Assembly: GCA_027922465.2 (NCBI GenBank)
Contig: BQMF02000145.1
Location: forward strand, 124,001 to 188,000
Length of the DNA: 64,000 nt
Source of the DNA: Turritopsis dohrnii
Lineage: Eukaryota > Cnidaria > Hydrozoa > Anthoathecata > Oceaniidae
Reading direction: 5' to 3'
Part shown: piece after piece, positions 24,827 through 36,118 of the stretch
Numbering within the stretch: position 1 is the first letter of the stretch
Layout of the letters: each line of letters opens with the position of its first letter
Notes under the pieces: generated by a model
Database searches by the model: none
What the model saw: the letters and a program-made list of their open reading frames with translations, nothing else
Told to the model about the DNA's origin: nothing
Program-made: the position numbers and the translations under genes

Positions 24827-25931
24827 CAGGGGCTAATACAAGTCAAATTTCATAGCAGTAACCGCTATTGGGCGCCAAGATCGAAGCGCCCAAATTCAAA
24901 AAAAAAAAGGGAAAATTTTTTTTTTGAAAAGCTCAAAAAAGAATGTGAGAAGAGCAAAACAAAAGAAATGTTGAGCGTGGGTTTTCTACCATGAATTTTC
25001 TCTGTTCGCCACTCAGATCCTCCCTCAGTGAAGCAAATCTTGATCGATTAATGAGAATTTGTTTAAATGGTCCTGAATTATTATCAGATCAACATGTGAA
25101 CGAGTTAATCAATCAATTTAAACTAAAACGCGACAATCCACGCATAGATTTGTAGTCATGCTTTTATTCTTTGTTTAGTGTTCTTCTGTGAAATCTAAGA
25201 TTTAAATATAGAGTCGCAAAAAATATTTCTTAAATCCCTTCCCCAACAGCACACCATTACTCCGAGGATTAATTTCTTTGCTCAAGTTTCATGCACTTAA
25301 TAAAGAAGTTATTTCAATCCAGTTTTGAGAAATTGATCTTCGCAACCTCGAAGTTCCTTATCTCTCTTATTAAATTATTAAATACGGAGAAGTGCGTTCA
25401 TCTTATTTTAAAGCGGAAAGACAACCTCGTTACCGTTGCTTCTTCTCTCTTTTGCGCTAAATCAGACTTACGATTTAGCGTAAAGCAGAGAAAAAGCGCT
25501 GGGAAAGAAGGGCACTCTGTGAGGTTTCCGTACCTGGTTACCAAGGCTAGGTGATTACTTTACGAACTGAAACTTTCGAAATGATTATATAGTCCTGTAA
25601 AATATACACAAAGTAAGGAAATCAAAAATGGCGGAAGGTAAACACGCCGATTCGCGTGATTGAATTTTGAAGAACATTTGAAGATTCTACAGGAAAGACT
25701 GTTACGACACGAATAACAAGAAATGAGAAAGTTTTAAGGGACTAAGAATATGTATAGTATGTTAAAATAGAACGCATTTTAGACCATTCTAGGCCCTCAA
25801 ATCGAAAATTTTTCAGGGCTTCGCCCCCGGACCCCACAGAGGGGGTTTACAGCGCCTGACCCCCAGCTGCATTTGTTCGCCTGACTCGCTTCGCTACCAC
25901 CGCCCAAATTCAAATCCTGTATTAGCCCCTG
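24827..25931 (+). mobile_element. hAT-like element with 5-bp target duplication
   Basis: Perfect 14-bp terminal inverted repeats CAGGGGCTAATACA/TGTATTAGCCCCTG enclose 1,105 bases. Flanks are GAGAT (24822-24826) and GAGAT (25932-25936). Classical hAT elements make 8-bp duplications; 5-bp hAT-like groups have been described. A frame inside (24991-25155) looks like a hAT dimerisation remnant. There is no full transposase, so the element is non-autonomous. Confidence 0.8.
24991..25155 (+). pseudogene. hAT transposase C-terminal fragment
   Basis: A 54-codon frame with LSEANLDRLMRICLNGPELL and a terminal basic/acidic stretch resembles the conserved end of hAT transposases, where LxxERLxxLxRIxxNGP is typical. 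It sits within the inverted repeats of the 24827-25931 element, which supports the reading. Catalytic regions are absent. Confidence 0.55.
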
Positions 25932-25936
25932 GAGAT

Positions 25937-26643
25937 CTAGCACCTTAACAGTAGTCTGGTTACTCCTGAAGTAGTGTTATACGAGATAGTAGCCCCTAAC
26001 TTGCCTTCATATAAACGATGCTGATTAGACGAAGCCTTTTTTGGAACATGTGTGCTCTGTGAAAACCAATTTGTGATCTAGTGCAGTGATCATGGTTTTG
26101 GCTCCCCTACCATAGGTCTAAAAATACGTATTAATCATGGTTCACTGTTTTCTCGTCAGCAGCTGTCACATCTGTTTTGATAAATCTTGATGATTAGATG
26201 TTAGAAATGTATTTTCCATTTATAACTTATTTTATTATGAAGGCCATTTTTTTGCATGCACTCCTGCCAGACGTACAAAATGTTGTCATTAGCAACAATT
26301 GAGTCATTGGCTTGTAATAAAAATTCAAAAACAGTATACATGTCTACTAAAGGACCAGCTAGACTTCAACACCATATATTTGATTACTTTCAAAAGTGGT
26401 TTCGTGCGTAGTAATTAAAATATGCTAACTTAGAATTTATATCTATGTATAATTAAAAACGTATGCATGCATAAATTAATTTCTCAGTAGGGGGGAGGGG
26501 AGTGCGAAAAGGAAATAGCCATCTCATCTGGAGTATGTTTTTGTTCACTACATTTAGATCCAATTGAGGCACATACCTTTTTGACCAAGATGATTTTCAG
26601 TTTCTAGAGCTTTTAAAATGTGTGATTACCATCTCCGGCAGTA
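25937..26643. other. Non-coding stretch
   Basis: No gene is visible. Near 26490-26515 there is AGTGCGAAAAGGAAATAG preceded by a G-run, related to the terminal repeat of the small element at 28195-28288. Confidence 0.4.
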
Positions 26644-27538
26644 CAGTGAGGTTTTGTCAAGTGAGCCTCTGTTAAGTAGCCTCCATTAATATTTTATATA
26701 TTCTATCCTGAGAAGATGCTAAACAATAATATTCATAGATGACAACGTACATTGCCTAAAACGTCTTTAAACATTTCAAAACACTTACTCAGAACTTATT
26801 TAACTTCAGGAAACACTCAAAAATCACCGAAAACAGTCTTGACCTCTGTGGTGGGGACATCACAGAAAGTTCCTCAAACAAAGGGTCCAGGACACCTCTT
26901 CTGCTGATCAGTGCATCACAGAAAATTAGTTAACAGAGGCTGATTGTTTTGACCATCAAAAACTCATTTGTTATTTCTGTTATACAGGCCTCCATTAACT
27001 GATCAGTGCACCAGAGAAGAGGTACATTATCAGTATTTGACTGTCAATACTCAGCCTCCAAACTAATTTTCTGTGATGCCAGCCTCCGTTAACTGATCAG
27101 TGCAGCAGAAGAGGTTCTGGACCCTTGGTTTGAGAATCGTCTAAAGACCTTTACTTTGCTGTATTTGTAAATGCTCAGCCTCTGTTAACTGATCAATGGT
27201 GTAGTTAACCCACACAGAAGAGCTCTGCAGCAGCAGCGGGGAGGAGGAGATGCATCAATGTCGTCTGTGAGCTCTATCACACCATTGTTTTCAAAGTTTT
27301 TGTGTTTTTGAGACTTCACTACAGATTGTAAGATATCTTGGTCGTACCCCTAATATTATTCACGATTCTGTTCTGATGCAGAATTTCACGCTGTCAAAAT
27401 ATAGTATTTGCAAATATTTGCAATAATCAAAATAACATGATAAATGATTTCCCCACTATCATACTTATTTAATGCCATAAAATGATCATCAAGTTGTTAA
27501 CGGAGGCTTAACGGAGGCTACTTAACGGAGGCTCACTT

Positions 27539-28361
27539 CGTACCGACTAAAACAAGGACCCAGCTGGAACCATCAGGAACTGGCTGGAACCACCAGGAAC
27601 CAGCAAAGAACCAGCTGGAACCACCAGGAACCGGCAGTATAAATAATTCAGGAACCAGCTGGAACCAGCACAGTTACAAAATATTTTAAAAAAAGACGTG
27701 GTCATTCTCGTACAACGTATCGTGTTCACGATCCCCCCTCGTGATCAGAATTTGTTATGATACTTTGGATGTATATGGAAATTAGTTCGACTTGGTATGG
27801 CCCAACGGACCTAGATGAAAAACATAATTCTATTTTTTTTTGTACATATTTTTAAAAGGTAATACATGCGTCGTTTTATAAACTACCTATTTTTAACTAA
27901 ATAAATTAACCACTTTTGTATTGTTTTTCTAACTATTTTTAAGGTACATATCCCACATATTCCGAGTATTCTTATGTATCCCACCAATCCCTGTGCTACA
28001 GTATTTCATTTAAAATTGATTCAGTTTGGTCACTGACAATTCTGGCCTATGGGTTCCCTGTTTTGGTCACTACGGAAATTCAAATATTTGAGTGCGTGAA
28101 ACCACTGTTTAGCAATGATTCTCTGACTCTGTTGGTTCCAGCTGGTTCCTGAATTGTTTGCTGCCGGTTCCTGGTGGTTCCAGCTGGTTCTCTGGGCGCT
28201 ATTTCCTTTTCGCACCCCCCTAAGGTCAGGGTTAGGGTTAGGGCTAGGATCAGATACAGTTAGGGGGGTGCGAAAAGGAAATAGCGCCGTTCTCTGCTGG
28301 TTCCTGGTGGTTCCAGCCGGTTCCTGATGGTTCCAGCTGGGTCCTTGTTTTAGTCAGTACG
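27539..28361. mobile_element. Middle element of nest, GGTTCC-rich inverted repeats
   Basis: Ends are CGTACCGACTAAAACAAGG and the inverted TTGTTTTAGTCAGTACG. Each is followed inward by tandem blocks of the type CTGGAACCA.CAGGAACC. Direct copies of GGCTCACTT flank it (27530-27538 and 28362-28370), an 8-9-bp target duplication. No transposase is present, so it is non-autonomous. Confidence 0.8.
28195..28288. mobile_element. 94-bp innermost MITE with telomere-like core
   Basis: GGCGCTATTTCCTTTTCGCA at the left and its inverted copy at the right form a stem of nearly 30 bp. The loop is TCAGGGTTAGGGTTAGGGCTAG, about three TTAGGG units. An exact 8-bp duplication GTTCTCTG flanks it (28187-28194 and 28289-28296). 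It lies in the right inverted repeat of the middle element. Confidence 0.85.
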
Positions 28362-28385
28362 GGCTCACTTGACAAAACCTCACAG

Positions 28386-29079
28386 TGAAGCTTTCCTCTC
28401 GTCTGACTGAAATATATATTTTTTATAACAAACATCTTCAGTTTTGAAGAAAGCTCTGCCAGGTTATTTTAAAGAAAGAGGGAATATTGTACCAAGGAAA
28501 CAATATAATGAGATGATAATAGACATGTAATCATAAAAAAATAAGAAGAAGAGTGTTTACTTCTAACCCCACGCATGTGGAAGCTCCGCCCCCATCTACA
28601 AGATGTATCGAGTGCCAAAGAAGACTATAAATTAACAAAGTGCCATTCCCGTCAAAACAGCTGGTTTGTGTGATGTGAGAAACGTTTTTTCACGATTGGT
28701 ATAACAGCTGACGTCAGTGTTTTTCGTCACGGGGAATCCATTGCAAGGTATCCCCAACCAAACATGACATTCTTGGAAACATATCTCAAGGAACCAAGTA
28801 GAGATAACTGACGTTTTTTGGGGTCCTTACTGGGGACCGAAAAGTTTTTGGGACAACGCTGTTAAGCCATTTCAATCGTGCATCGGGTGATAGTAGTTTT
28901 TCGAGATCTGTGGTTGAACTTTCCCTGGAAAATTGGAGATTTTAATTTTTCGTCATTTTATTTTCACACAGGTTATACACAAATGGTTTTCAAAAGTAAA
29001 GCCCATAAAAATGTTTATTCACCGGGGTGCTAGTAATAATATTTAAAACTAACATATAAAATTGATTTGATCTAGGATT
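28386..29079. repeat. Diverged interspersed repeat segments
   Basis: Segments such as AATCCATTGCAAGGTATCCC and GATAACTGACGTTTTTTGGG (about 28730-28840) are related to 49185-49345 and, inverted, to 57185-57300 and 63470-63600. They are pieces of the same repeat family as 23430-24720. No gene is seen. Confidence 0.45.
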
Positions 29080-29655
29080 CTATCCTCCTAGATTTGATAA
29101 ATGTAAATGAATATGTCCTGAAAGTGTACGCCGTTCCACTCTATCACTTGCAAATGTCCTCACAGCTTCTAGATCAAACTTTGAAATCAACTTAAAATCT
29201 GACAATCTGCGCCAGAATGTATGTCTCTCAAAACAAGTTTGTTGATATCTCCATTTCGTGCTCTCAATGTCATTATTCAAAGTTGTCACGATCGTAGTTG
29301 TTTTTCCAGCACCAACATTAAACTTTAATAAAAACTGAAAATAGTCTACCATTGTTGGTAAATTACAGTCTCACTATTTTAAGGTGACAAGCAAACCCGA
29401 TTCAAAGAAACAAAGCTTGTTCGCAATTTCTGAAAAGAAAGACGAATAATTTTCAGGCAAGCGCTGTCCCAAGTGAGCAATATATAGTCTCCTTTCTTGT
29501 TTACATAATAAACAAAACATACGGTTCTTCTCCAGGGCGTTGTGAGCTTTTTCCGTCGTTAAATTGTTTATTTGAACGTGTTTGAACGTGAAAGTACATT
29601 TGTTTTCCTCGAATTTCCTCGAGTTGATGTCATGAAAGAAATCTATTAACTCCAT
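29080..29655 (-). CDS. Two adjacent unknown frames, one with P-loop-like GAGKTTT
   Basis: Reading leftward, a 93-codon frame (29655-29374) contains CLLCKQERRLYIAHLGQRL and then a 90-codon frame (29352-29080) begins near NVGAGKTTTIVTTLNNDIE. GAGKTTT resembles a Walker A motif but lacks the full GxxxxGK[ST] spacing context of a folded NTPase, and no Walker B follows. I recognise neither. They could be decayed pieces of a transposon gene or exons of a small gene with no junction I can support. Confidence 0.25.
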
Positions 29656-30190
29656 ATCTTAAAAACCTTTAAGCAGTAAACATGTATGCAGATTATATTA
29701 TCAATTATGAGATTAAGCCCATCGAATGAACTGTTGATATTAATGCTAACAATCTTTTATTTTAAACTGATGAAACTGTGTGCAAAACATGTTTATATAT
29801 AAATTGCTTTCACGGAAAATATATAAATCCTTTTGCAAGTTATTCTCTGCCATTCTGTCCTGCCATTCCTAATCCTAACAGGAATTAGATGTTGCGCAAA
29901 ACGGAAGGGCAAAACTTAATGAATAGATGACATAATACTTCTTCTTTTAGTTTGAAAAACCTCTCTTCTACAATTCAATTTAAATTCAGGGACTTTTTGA
30001 TACCATACGTTAAGTATTTTATGTTTTTGTTAGTTGTAAAAGCGAGTATCACATGAAGTTGTATGAATCATGCCCAAATCATCTTGAATTTGCGATGAAA
30101 CAAAAAGTATTCCTAAAACGTAAAAGCTTTAGACTAGGATTAGGCATTATAAAAAAAATAACTTTAGCATTGCGAAACGGTTATTTTCGT

Positions 30191-30237
30191 GATCAATTAA
30201 AACTTGTGTTTTCCCCAGTTAATTTTAGGTATAAATA
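30191..30237 (+). promoter_or_regulatory. Core promoter of ETS gene copy 2
   Basis: TATAAATA at 30230-30237 lies about 80 bases before the ATG at 30318. The preceding block (30191-30217) is identical to the one in copy 1. The spacing between block and TATA is also kept. Confidence 0.6.
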
Positions 30238-30317
30238 CTCTAGCCTCAATTTAGACATACATCATGCAATATAATTCGAGTTTGGAGAAGCAACTCGACT
30301 GCAGAACAGATCGAAAA

Positions 30318-32350
30318 ATGTTTCCCTCCACCAATGACGACATCTCAACAACTAGCTGTAAGTTTATGAAATGACAAATCAGTTAATTATTTCTTGAAGG
30401 AATGAAAACTCTACAAGATTTGGTGCGGGTAGCGTTTCAGTCAGCTGTCTAGCTATAGGTTTCGTCGCTGTTGTCGTTTATTTGCTAAGAAGACCACACA
30501 AGTCATATGATGTACGAAAGTGCCGCTTACTTGATGTTGTAGCGGATTGCATTTTCAAGTTTCAATTTAACACGTTTTCATGTCATTTGGTAATTAGCGA
30601 ACAATAATAATTAAAACAAGTCCATCAAACTTTTAATACCCTGTACTAGTATTATATCCTTGGAACTATATTTTTTACTAGCAATTGGCAAACACCACAA
30701 GAAAAGCTTTAAGTCATTCCCTCGATATTCCTTGTGGTACTTCTTGCTGGACTTGCTTGAAACGAATGATTCTAGTCACCTCATCATGTGGACTAACAAG
30801 GAGAACTTGGAATTTCGTTTGGTCAACCCAAAAGAGTTGTCCGATCTGTGGGGTCAACTCAACGGAAAGGGCAACATGACCTATGCGAAATTATCACGAG
30901 CTCTAAGATATTACTACGGCAAAGGAGTCCTGGAGAAGGTAAGCAACATTTCAGAAGATGGAGGACGTCAGATTATTGTTTATTTTTAAGTTTGAGAGGT
31001 GGGCATTTAAAAGTTAAGTTGTTGCACGAATCTATCGAAAAATTTGTATTTACTGTAGACTATTTACTTACTATGCAAACTAATTGAATATGTTAAGATA
31101 TGCTAAACCTTGAAAAAGTGGAGTTTAAGTACATTGAGTTTCATAAATTTAGACGGCTGGCAGTAATTCGTTAGTATATTTGCAATATTTTGTGTTTTAA
31201 AAGTAGTCAATAAGGATAAGAAAATGTTTTTAAACTGAATATTAATGACGTTTGCGCTGTTTAAAAGGAGAAACGACATGTCAGGGAGATATTTTTTCAC
31301 GAAATTCTTTCATTATGGCTAAGCACGTAATAATCCATAGATTAGAAGCGAATGTTTGCAGTGATAATTTATGAAAAGATCTACTTAATCTTTTTTCAGT
31401 TAAGTCGCTTTTAGTTCTTAAGTGTTCTTTCATTCTATCACAAACACGATGTTTGGTCGACAATGAGCGTTTGTGAATATATTGGTGAGAATGTCAAAAT
31501 TTGGACCGGGAGTAACAATGGGACTGATTCACAAACTGGGTTTGTTTCATGCACATCAGAATTTTCAATTTTGTAATCATAGCCATTAGTCGACTACTCC
31601 AACCCTTTTACAGTCTGCAAAAATCTCCTTTGTTTTGTTCTGAATTGATGTTTTCAAATTCTTCTTTAGATACTGAACAAGCCTTTCCACTATCGCTTCA
31701 TTAAATCAGCAAGAACAAAGTTCGCGATGGAAAAGAAATTTGAAACAAAATATCAGAAACAAGAAAAGCCAGACTGTCCATTATTTGATGAAAGAAAAAA
31801 CGGTAATAGTAGCGCTTCTACATCGGAACAATTGACGGGTTTGATTAACGAGATCCAATGTAGTGAGCCTACCGTTAGCTGTGCTAGATCTTGTAGACAT
31901 CAGAATGACGAAGGTTTACATATTCGTTATAACAACACCACAAGGAGTTTTCATGCAAATCATGTCTTTCAGAGCCAAGCTACGAATATTGGATTGCTCA
32001 CACCAGTAGCGGTAAATGATGGAAGGCATTTGATGGAGTCACCATATAGTGATAAAAATCTTTTTCAATTTCAAGATGGAATTGCGGATTCGCAGGCAAC
32101 ATCTTTGCTTGAACAGACTGTTCCTACAATTGATGACCTTCCAGAAATTCCTAACTTAAATGAATTTGCCTCTATTTATGAAATTAGTACATATATGGTG
32201 GAAAATTCCCTGCTTTGTAAGGCAAAACAGCCAGAAGCATCAGAAATATGTCAAAGTTACTTCTTCAATGAAGAGAACTTAGAACATAGTAGCACCTGTT
32301 CCACTGAAGAGCAACAGGATTTACAAAGCTTACTAATGAAATTTTTTTAA
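30318..32350 (+). CDS. ETS-domain transcription factor, copy 2 (3 exons)
   Basis: Exons 30318-30357, 30682-30938 and 31670-32350 join in phase into 325 residues. The ETS domain (residues about 14-111) is almost identical to copy 1: only a few residues differ before the splice after VLEK, which continues as ILNKPFHYRFIKS. The C-terminal part is more diverged but colinear, keeping SCRHQNDEGL, TSLLEQTVPTIDDLPEIPNL and CSTEEQQDL. Uneven divergence indicates purifying selection on the DNA-binding domain and looser constraint on the tail. Introns are shorter than in copy 1 because they lack the foldback insertion. The intact frame and conserved promoter argue that this copy is also a working gene. 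Confidence 0.85.
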
Positions 32351-32686
32351 TTTGACATTTTGTTCCTTCAATTTATTTTATCTTTTAGTCTGGACAATCA
32401 ATTCGTTTATTGTATAGTATTCAGAGTTATTTTAAGAAATTATACAAATTGCGGTAAATCTGTCTCTTGAAAATTACTGTTACTGTTTTAAAAAAGGATA
32501 AGCTCTCCAGAAAATTGGCTCGATTTTAAATCTTTGAGAATTTTTGAAATCTTTCGAATTACTCGATGAAATATAAACTAACATTAACTTTTAAAGATGA
32601 CAACATCAGGTTCAAATCTGAAAAGTGATTCACATTTCTTCATTAAAAACAAAACGGGTCCACACAAACCTTTGATTTGAACATGG

Positions 32687-33393
32687 AGGTATAAAACAGA
32701 AGGAGAACGAACTCAAAATCTGCTATTGTACTATCCGTGATGCGCTGCATTGTTTAAGTCCTCAGTGTGTAATAACATATATTTGCTATCATCTTGCATA
32801 ATTTTTATAATTTTGGCGTTCTTGCGTGAAAATTTCGTTCATATCAATTCTCCAATGTGATTAAAGATCGTTAGGGTAAAGTTCTTAGCATGCATAATTT
32901 GTAGGAATTGGGAGAATTATGCAAAAACGTCACAAATATGCAACAAAAACATTGCAACTTTAGGTCTATATATCTCGTGATCCCCTCAAGCAGTTTTGCC
33001 GAGCTTCAGTTTTTGAAGAGAGAATAATCCTAAGTTTTTGCACGTACCGCGGCACTATCGAGGCGCATTTAAGTCAGAAGATATGTAGATTGGAACTTAT
33101 ACATGAATTACGCGATATCTTCAACTCTGTATAAAAACATAGATTTTCATTTTTTTCTCAAGGAAGCTTTAGGTTTAATAATCTGCTTGTCACTATGCAG
33201 CAAGTTGATCAATTGTTATAATGGATGATATTTGGTTTTTAAATTGTCGTTAATTTTCAAAAAATTTATCGTTTCACCGAAAACCAGCCGAAAGCGCATC
33301 ACGGATGACATCAAAGTGATACCGCAATGAATAGAATAGTCATTATCTGAATAATAGAAAAATAAGAGTTCGTTCTCCTTCTGTTTTATACCT
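32687..33393. mobile_element. MITE with long subterminal inverted repeats
   Basis: AGGTATAAAACAGAAGGAGA (continuing ACGAACTC) at 32687 is matched by its inverted copy ending at 33393. Further in, ATCCGTGATGCGC (about 32737) pairs with GCGCATCACGGAT (about 33295). ACATG occurs just outside both ends, a likely 5-bp target duplication with one base of ambiguity. No coding frame. Confidence 0.7.
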
Positions 33394-33989
33394 ACATGAT
33401 TTGAACGAAGAAGTTTTCATTGTATGTAATTGTTCAGGTACAAAAATATGAAAGTTTTATTTTTAATTTTTACAAACGGTACTATTTCAAAAGTTATCCC
33501 AAAATACAAGAATGAGGACTTGTTTTTGTGCTGAAGCAAATCCATACACTTAGTTGCACACTTTTTTATAAGCAACAATTTTATGTACAACACTAGTAAA
33601 TATTTCAGAAAGTTAAGAAATTAGGAAACATGAAATTTTGAAATGATGCAACACTATCACAGCTCTAGCACATTTCTTGTCTGTGTTACAGAGTAAATGG
33701 ATTGCGAATTGAGATTTCACTCCGATATTGCAAAGTCGTATCCACATTTCGGCTATGCTGCCTGCGTCTCTGGATTCCGACGTTAATTACTGTAAACGAT
33801 GCGAACAATCTGCAACATCGAACATGAGATAAGTCTTCCTGCTGCTCTTCGGCTATCATGCAAGGACGATGAAATGCTCTTATGAAATTAGGAGGCTTAG
33901 CAATCCAATATCTGGTTGAGCGTAGTTCACATGAATGAAGAAACTCAAGAGGTGCAACCACAGAAATGTTGCAGATGGTGAAACTTTAA
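33394..33989. other. Non-coding stretch
   Basis: No gene or complete repeat is visible. The minus-strand frame at 33686-33961 has no recognised motif. Confidence 0.4.
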
Positions 33990-34490
33990 TGCAGTATTTA
34001 TGACACAAACATTGAAACATTGAAGGCTAAATTGATTCGTAAACTAAACGACGAAAAAAACAAGCGTAATGAAGAGAAACTAGGTGCCTTTAAAGTATGG
34101 ATTTCGGACACGATTAAAGCGAGATTCTATCATAGAAAAGGGGGCCTCAAATTGGCTCACAATACTACCGATAAAGGAATGTGGGTTCCTGCTTGACAAG
34201 CAATCACTCTGGGACGTCCTTTACATCAGGTACAATACACCTTTTAAGCGACTACCTCCATATTGTGCTTGTGTCGCAAACTTCAATAAAGATCATGCTT
34301 TTTTTGTGTTTGAAGGGTGCTTTAATCGCCACAAGACACAACGAAATACGAGATGCCACTGCCGAAATCTTGTCTGAGTGCTGAAAAGACGTTGCAGTCG
34401 AGACAATCCTGCAGAAAATCACAGGAGAGAAATTTAAAGACGTCTTCGAAAATGCCAATAAAATACGCATTTTCAAAGGCGACCGGGTTT
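33990..34490 (+). pseudogene. Retroelement C-terminal fragment (KGASNWLTILP type)
   Basis: Frames at 34084-34300 and, shifted, 34310-34480 read KGASNWLTILPIKECGF, LYIRYNTPFKRLP, then RHNEIRDATAEIL. This series is typical of the C-terminal part of a multi-copy reverse-transcriptase-associated protein seen across cnidarian genomes (from memory, family name uncertain). At least one frameshift near 34305 and no start make it a remnant. Confidence 0.5.
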
Positions 34491-34599
34491 TTTAAGATAT
34501 CCGTAAAGTAGCTTTTTAAAAGACTTAGACTTGATTTAGGCGTCCAAAAGAGGTCTTGTGCCGGCTGGGTGGATTTAAATTTAAAAAAAATATTGACTT

Positions 34600-34985
34600 G
34601 TTTCCTTACCCTACGACACGATCTGTTTTTGAAGGGCAAACTTATAGTAGCCTCATAGAATTCATCTTTTCGAATTTGCGATCGCAAAAGCTTTCATGTT
34701 TTCTTGAAATTCGATAAAATTATTGATAAAGCATACCTCCTCCTGCTGCACAGTAATGTCTCTGATTTTCTTCTTCTTTGGACTGGACGGTTTCGAAATA
34801 ACCATTGGATTATTCGATGTTGTAATGATTGGTATAGGATTTTTAGTTGATATGTTGTTTATCTTCTGATATATGCAGATGTGATTGTTGAAGATGAAGA
34901 ACTTCTCACAAAATGGAAGTCATCCTCCTCATTGACAGGTTCAGAGCGTTTCCTTCCCAAAATATTTCATAATCAATGCGTCGTG
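34600..34985 (-). pseudogene. Fragment of a second PAT-like gag, opposite strand
   Basis: Read on the minus strand, this matches the start of the gag frame at 36119-36500: the same DDFHFVRS, TITSA, PIITTSN, KPSSPKKK and QQEEV landmarks in the same order, then the FYEATISLPFKNRSCR segment. Frameshifts are present. A second, truncated member of the family therefore lies just outside the gypsy LTR in inverted orientation. Confidence 0.65.
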
Positions 34986-35105
34986 GAATATTCCTACTTC
35001 TAAACACGAAAGTATCCAAAGTGAATTGTTTTAACTTGAGAGAAATCTCCTTTTATAAACTATGCTATGCCATGCTCAATTTACTTACACCGGCACGCAG
35101 AAAAC

Positions 35106-35219
35106 TGTTATATTTGATATTTAATACGCGATGTCTTCGTTTTATGCGGATAAATGTCATCTTCTGACAAAAGATGCTACAGATCTCAGGTAGCCATCTT
35201 AGATAGCGTAGATATAACA
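35106..35219 (-). repeat. Gypsy 3' LTR
   Basis: A 114-base repeat bounded by TGTTATATTTGATATTTAAT on the plus strand and GCGTAGATATAACA. It matches 49062-49215 at both ends but is 40 bases shorter in the middle. The purine-rich GACAGAAGGGA (minus) just before it is a plausible polypurine tract. Confidence 0.8.
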
Positions 35220-35307
35220 TCCCTTCTGTCAATAAAGATGTCCATGAAACCCTCACAAAACACTAGTTATGTGTCTTAATCAAAATTTCGGGGGTTTATG
35301 AGTTCTT

Positions 35308-35967
35308 CTAAGTAAGATCAAAGTCTGTCAGGTGTTTGGGAGTGTTCCTGACCCTTTTCGGACTATCATCATTTCTCTCACTTTCCTGTTCTTCTACATT
35401 ATACGGAATGGTGTCATCAGAGCCTTTCTCATCTTCTTCATTATACGGACTGGTGTCATCGGAACTTTCTTCATCGTCGATATCTCTGCTTTTGGTTTCT
35501 GAATCGGTGTGCGAGTCATTTAAATCGATATCCGGCATGATGTCGATCATGGTGATGTTAGTCGATTCTACGGTTCTTGGAATTGTTGTTATAGGTGTTT
35601 GGCTTACTGGCTGGAAAAACTTCTTGATGTGTATGTTGTTGCGAACGATTATTTTTTTCCGCCTTGGGTGAGCTACACGCTACGAGGATATACTTTCGAG
35701 ATCTCGTACGGTTTTATCTCGTAGTACGGTTCGGTTTTGAAACGGCGACGGAAGTTCTTTACAATTACGGTGTCTCCTACTTGAAATGGTTCTCTCGCTT
35801 TTACGTGGTGTTTGGTGTCATATTGCGCTTTCATGTTTTGTTGGTAGGTGTTGAGCGACGGTTTATGGTTGGCGTTGTAGTAGCGAGGAATGTCATTTTT
35901 GGGTTTGTGTTGAAACATCAGGTCGGCCGCTGCTTTTCCGGTTGCTGTGTGTGGTGTTGTATGATAA
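35308..35967 (-). pseudogene. Gypsy integrase C-terminal part (downstream of the PAT insertion)
   Basis: Read from 35967 leftward: YHTTPHTATGKAAADLMF, the conserved segment near the end of the integrase core, then VGDTVIVKNFRRRFKTEPYY, a chromodomain-less GPY/F-like tail, then a frameshift near 35670 and an acidic C-terminal stretch (DDEESSDDTSPYNEEDEKG). Its upstream half is at 45649-45897. The break falls at the edge of the PAT element. Confidence 0.8.
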
Positions 35968-36105
35968 ATGGGTTTATTTACGATTTCAAAACAAATTTCG
36001 GTACCGACATAAGTGAATTAAGCATGACGTGGCATAGTTTATAAAAGGGCGGATCTCGCAAGTCAAAATGCACACGTCGTTTAGATAATTTTGTGACTAG
36101 AAGTT
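35968..36105 (+). repeat. PAT-like element repeat A1
   Basis: A 138-base copy matching 44707-44844. It contains GTTTATAAAAGGGCGG, a TATA-like promoter ahead of gag. Confidence 0.85.
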
Positions 36106-36118
36106 GGTATATTCTACT

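Larger units (their letters stand above)
26644..28385. mobile_element. Outer inverted-repeat element of a triple nest
   Basis: The left end CAGTGAGGTTTTGTCAAGTG continues into GAGCCTCTGTTAAGTAGCCT. Its inverted copy lies on the right but is split by an insertion: 27497-27538 and 28362-28385 (GACAAAACCTCACAG). The interior holds further inverted blocks built on TTAACTGATCAGTGCA (about 26890-26950 against 27060-27140). There is no coding frame. Target duplication is not clear. Confidence 0.7.

Noticed and set aside
28225..28250. Telomere or chromosome end
   Set aside because: Only about three TTAGGG units inside a 94-bp MITE.
35336..36044. Plus-strand frames of 111 and 126 codons
   Set aside because: They are antisense to the gypsy integrase C-terminal region, whose conserved blocks explain the sequence.
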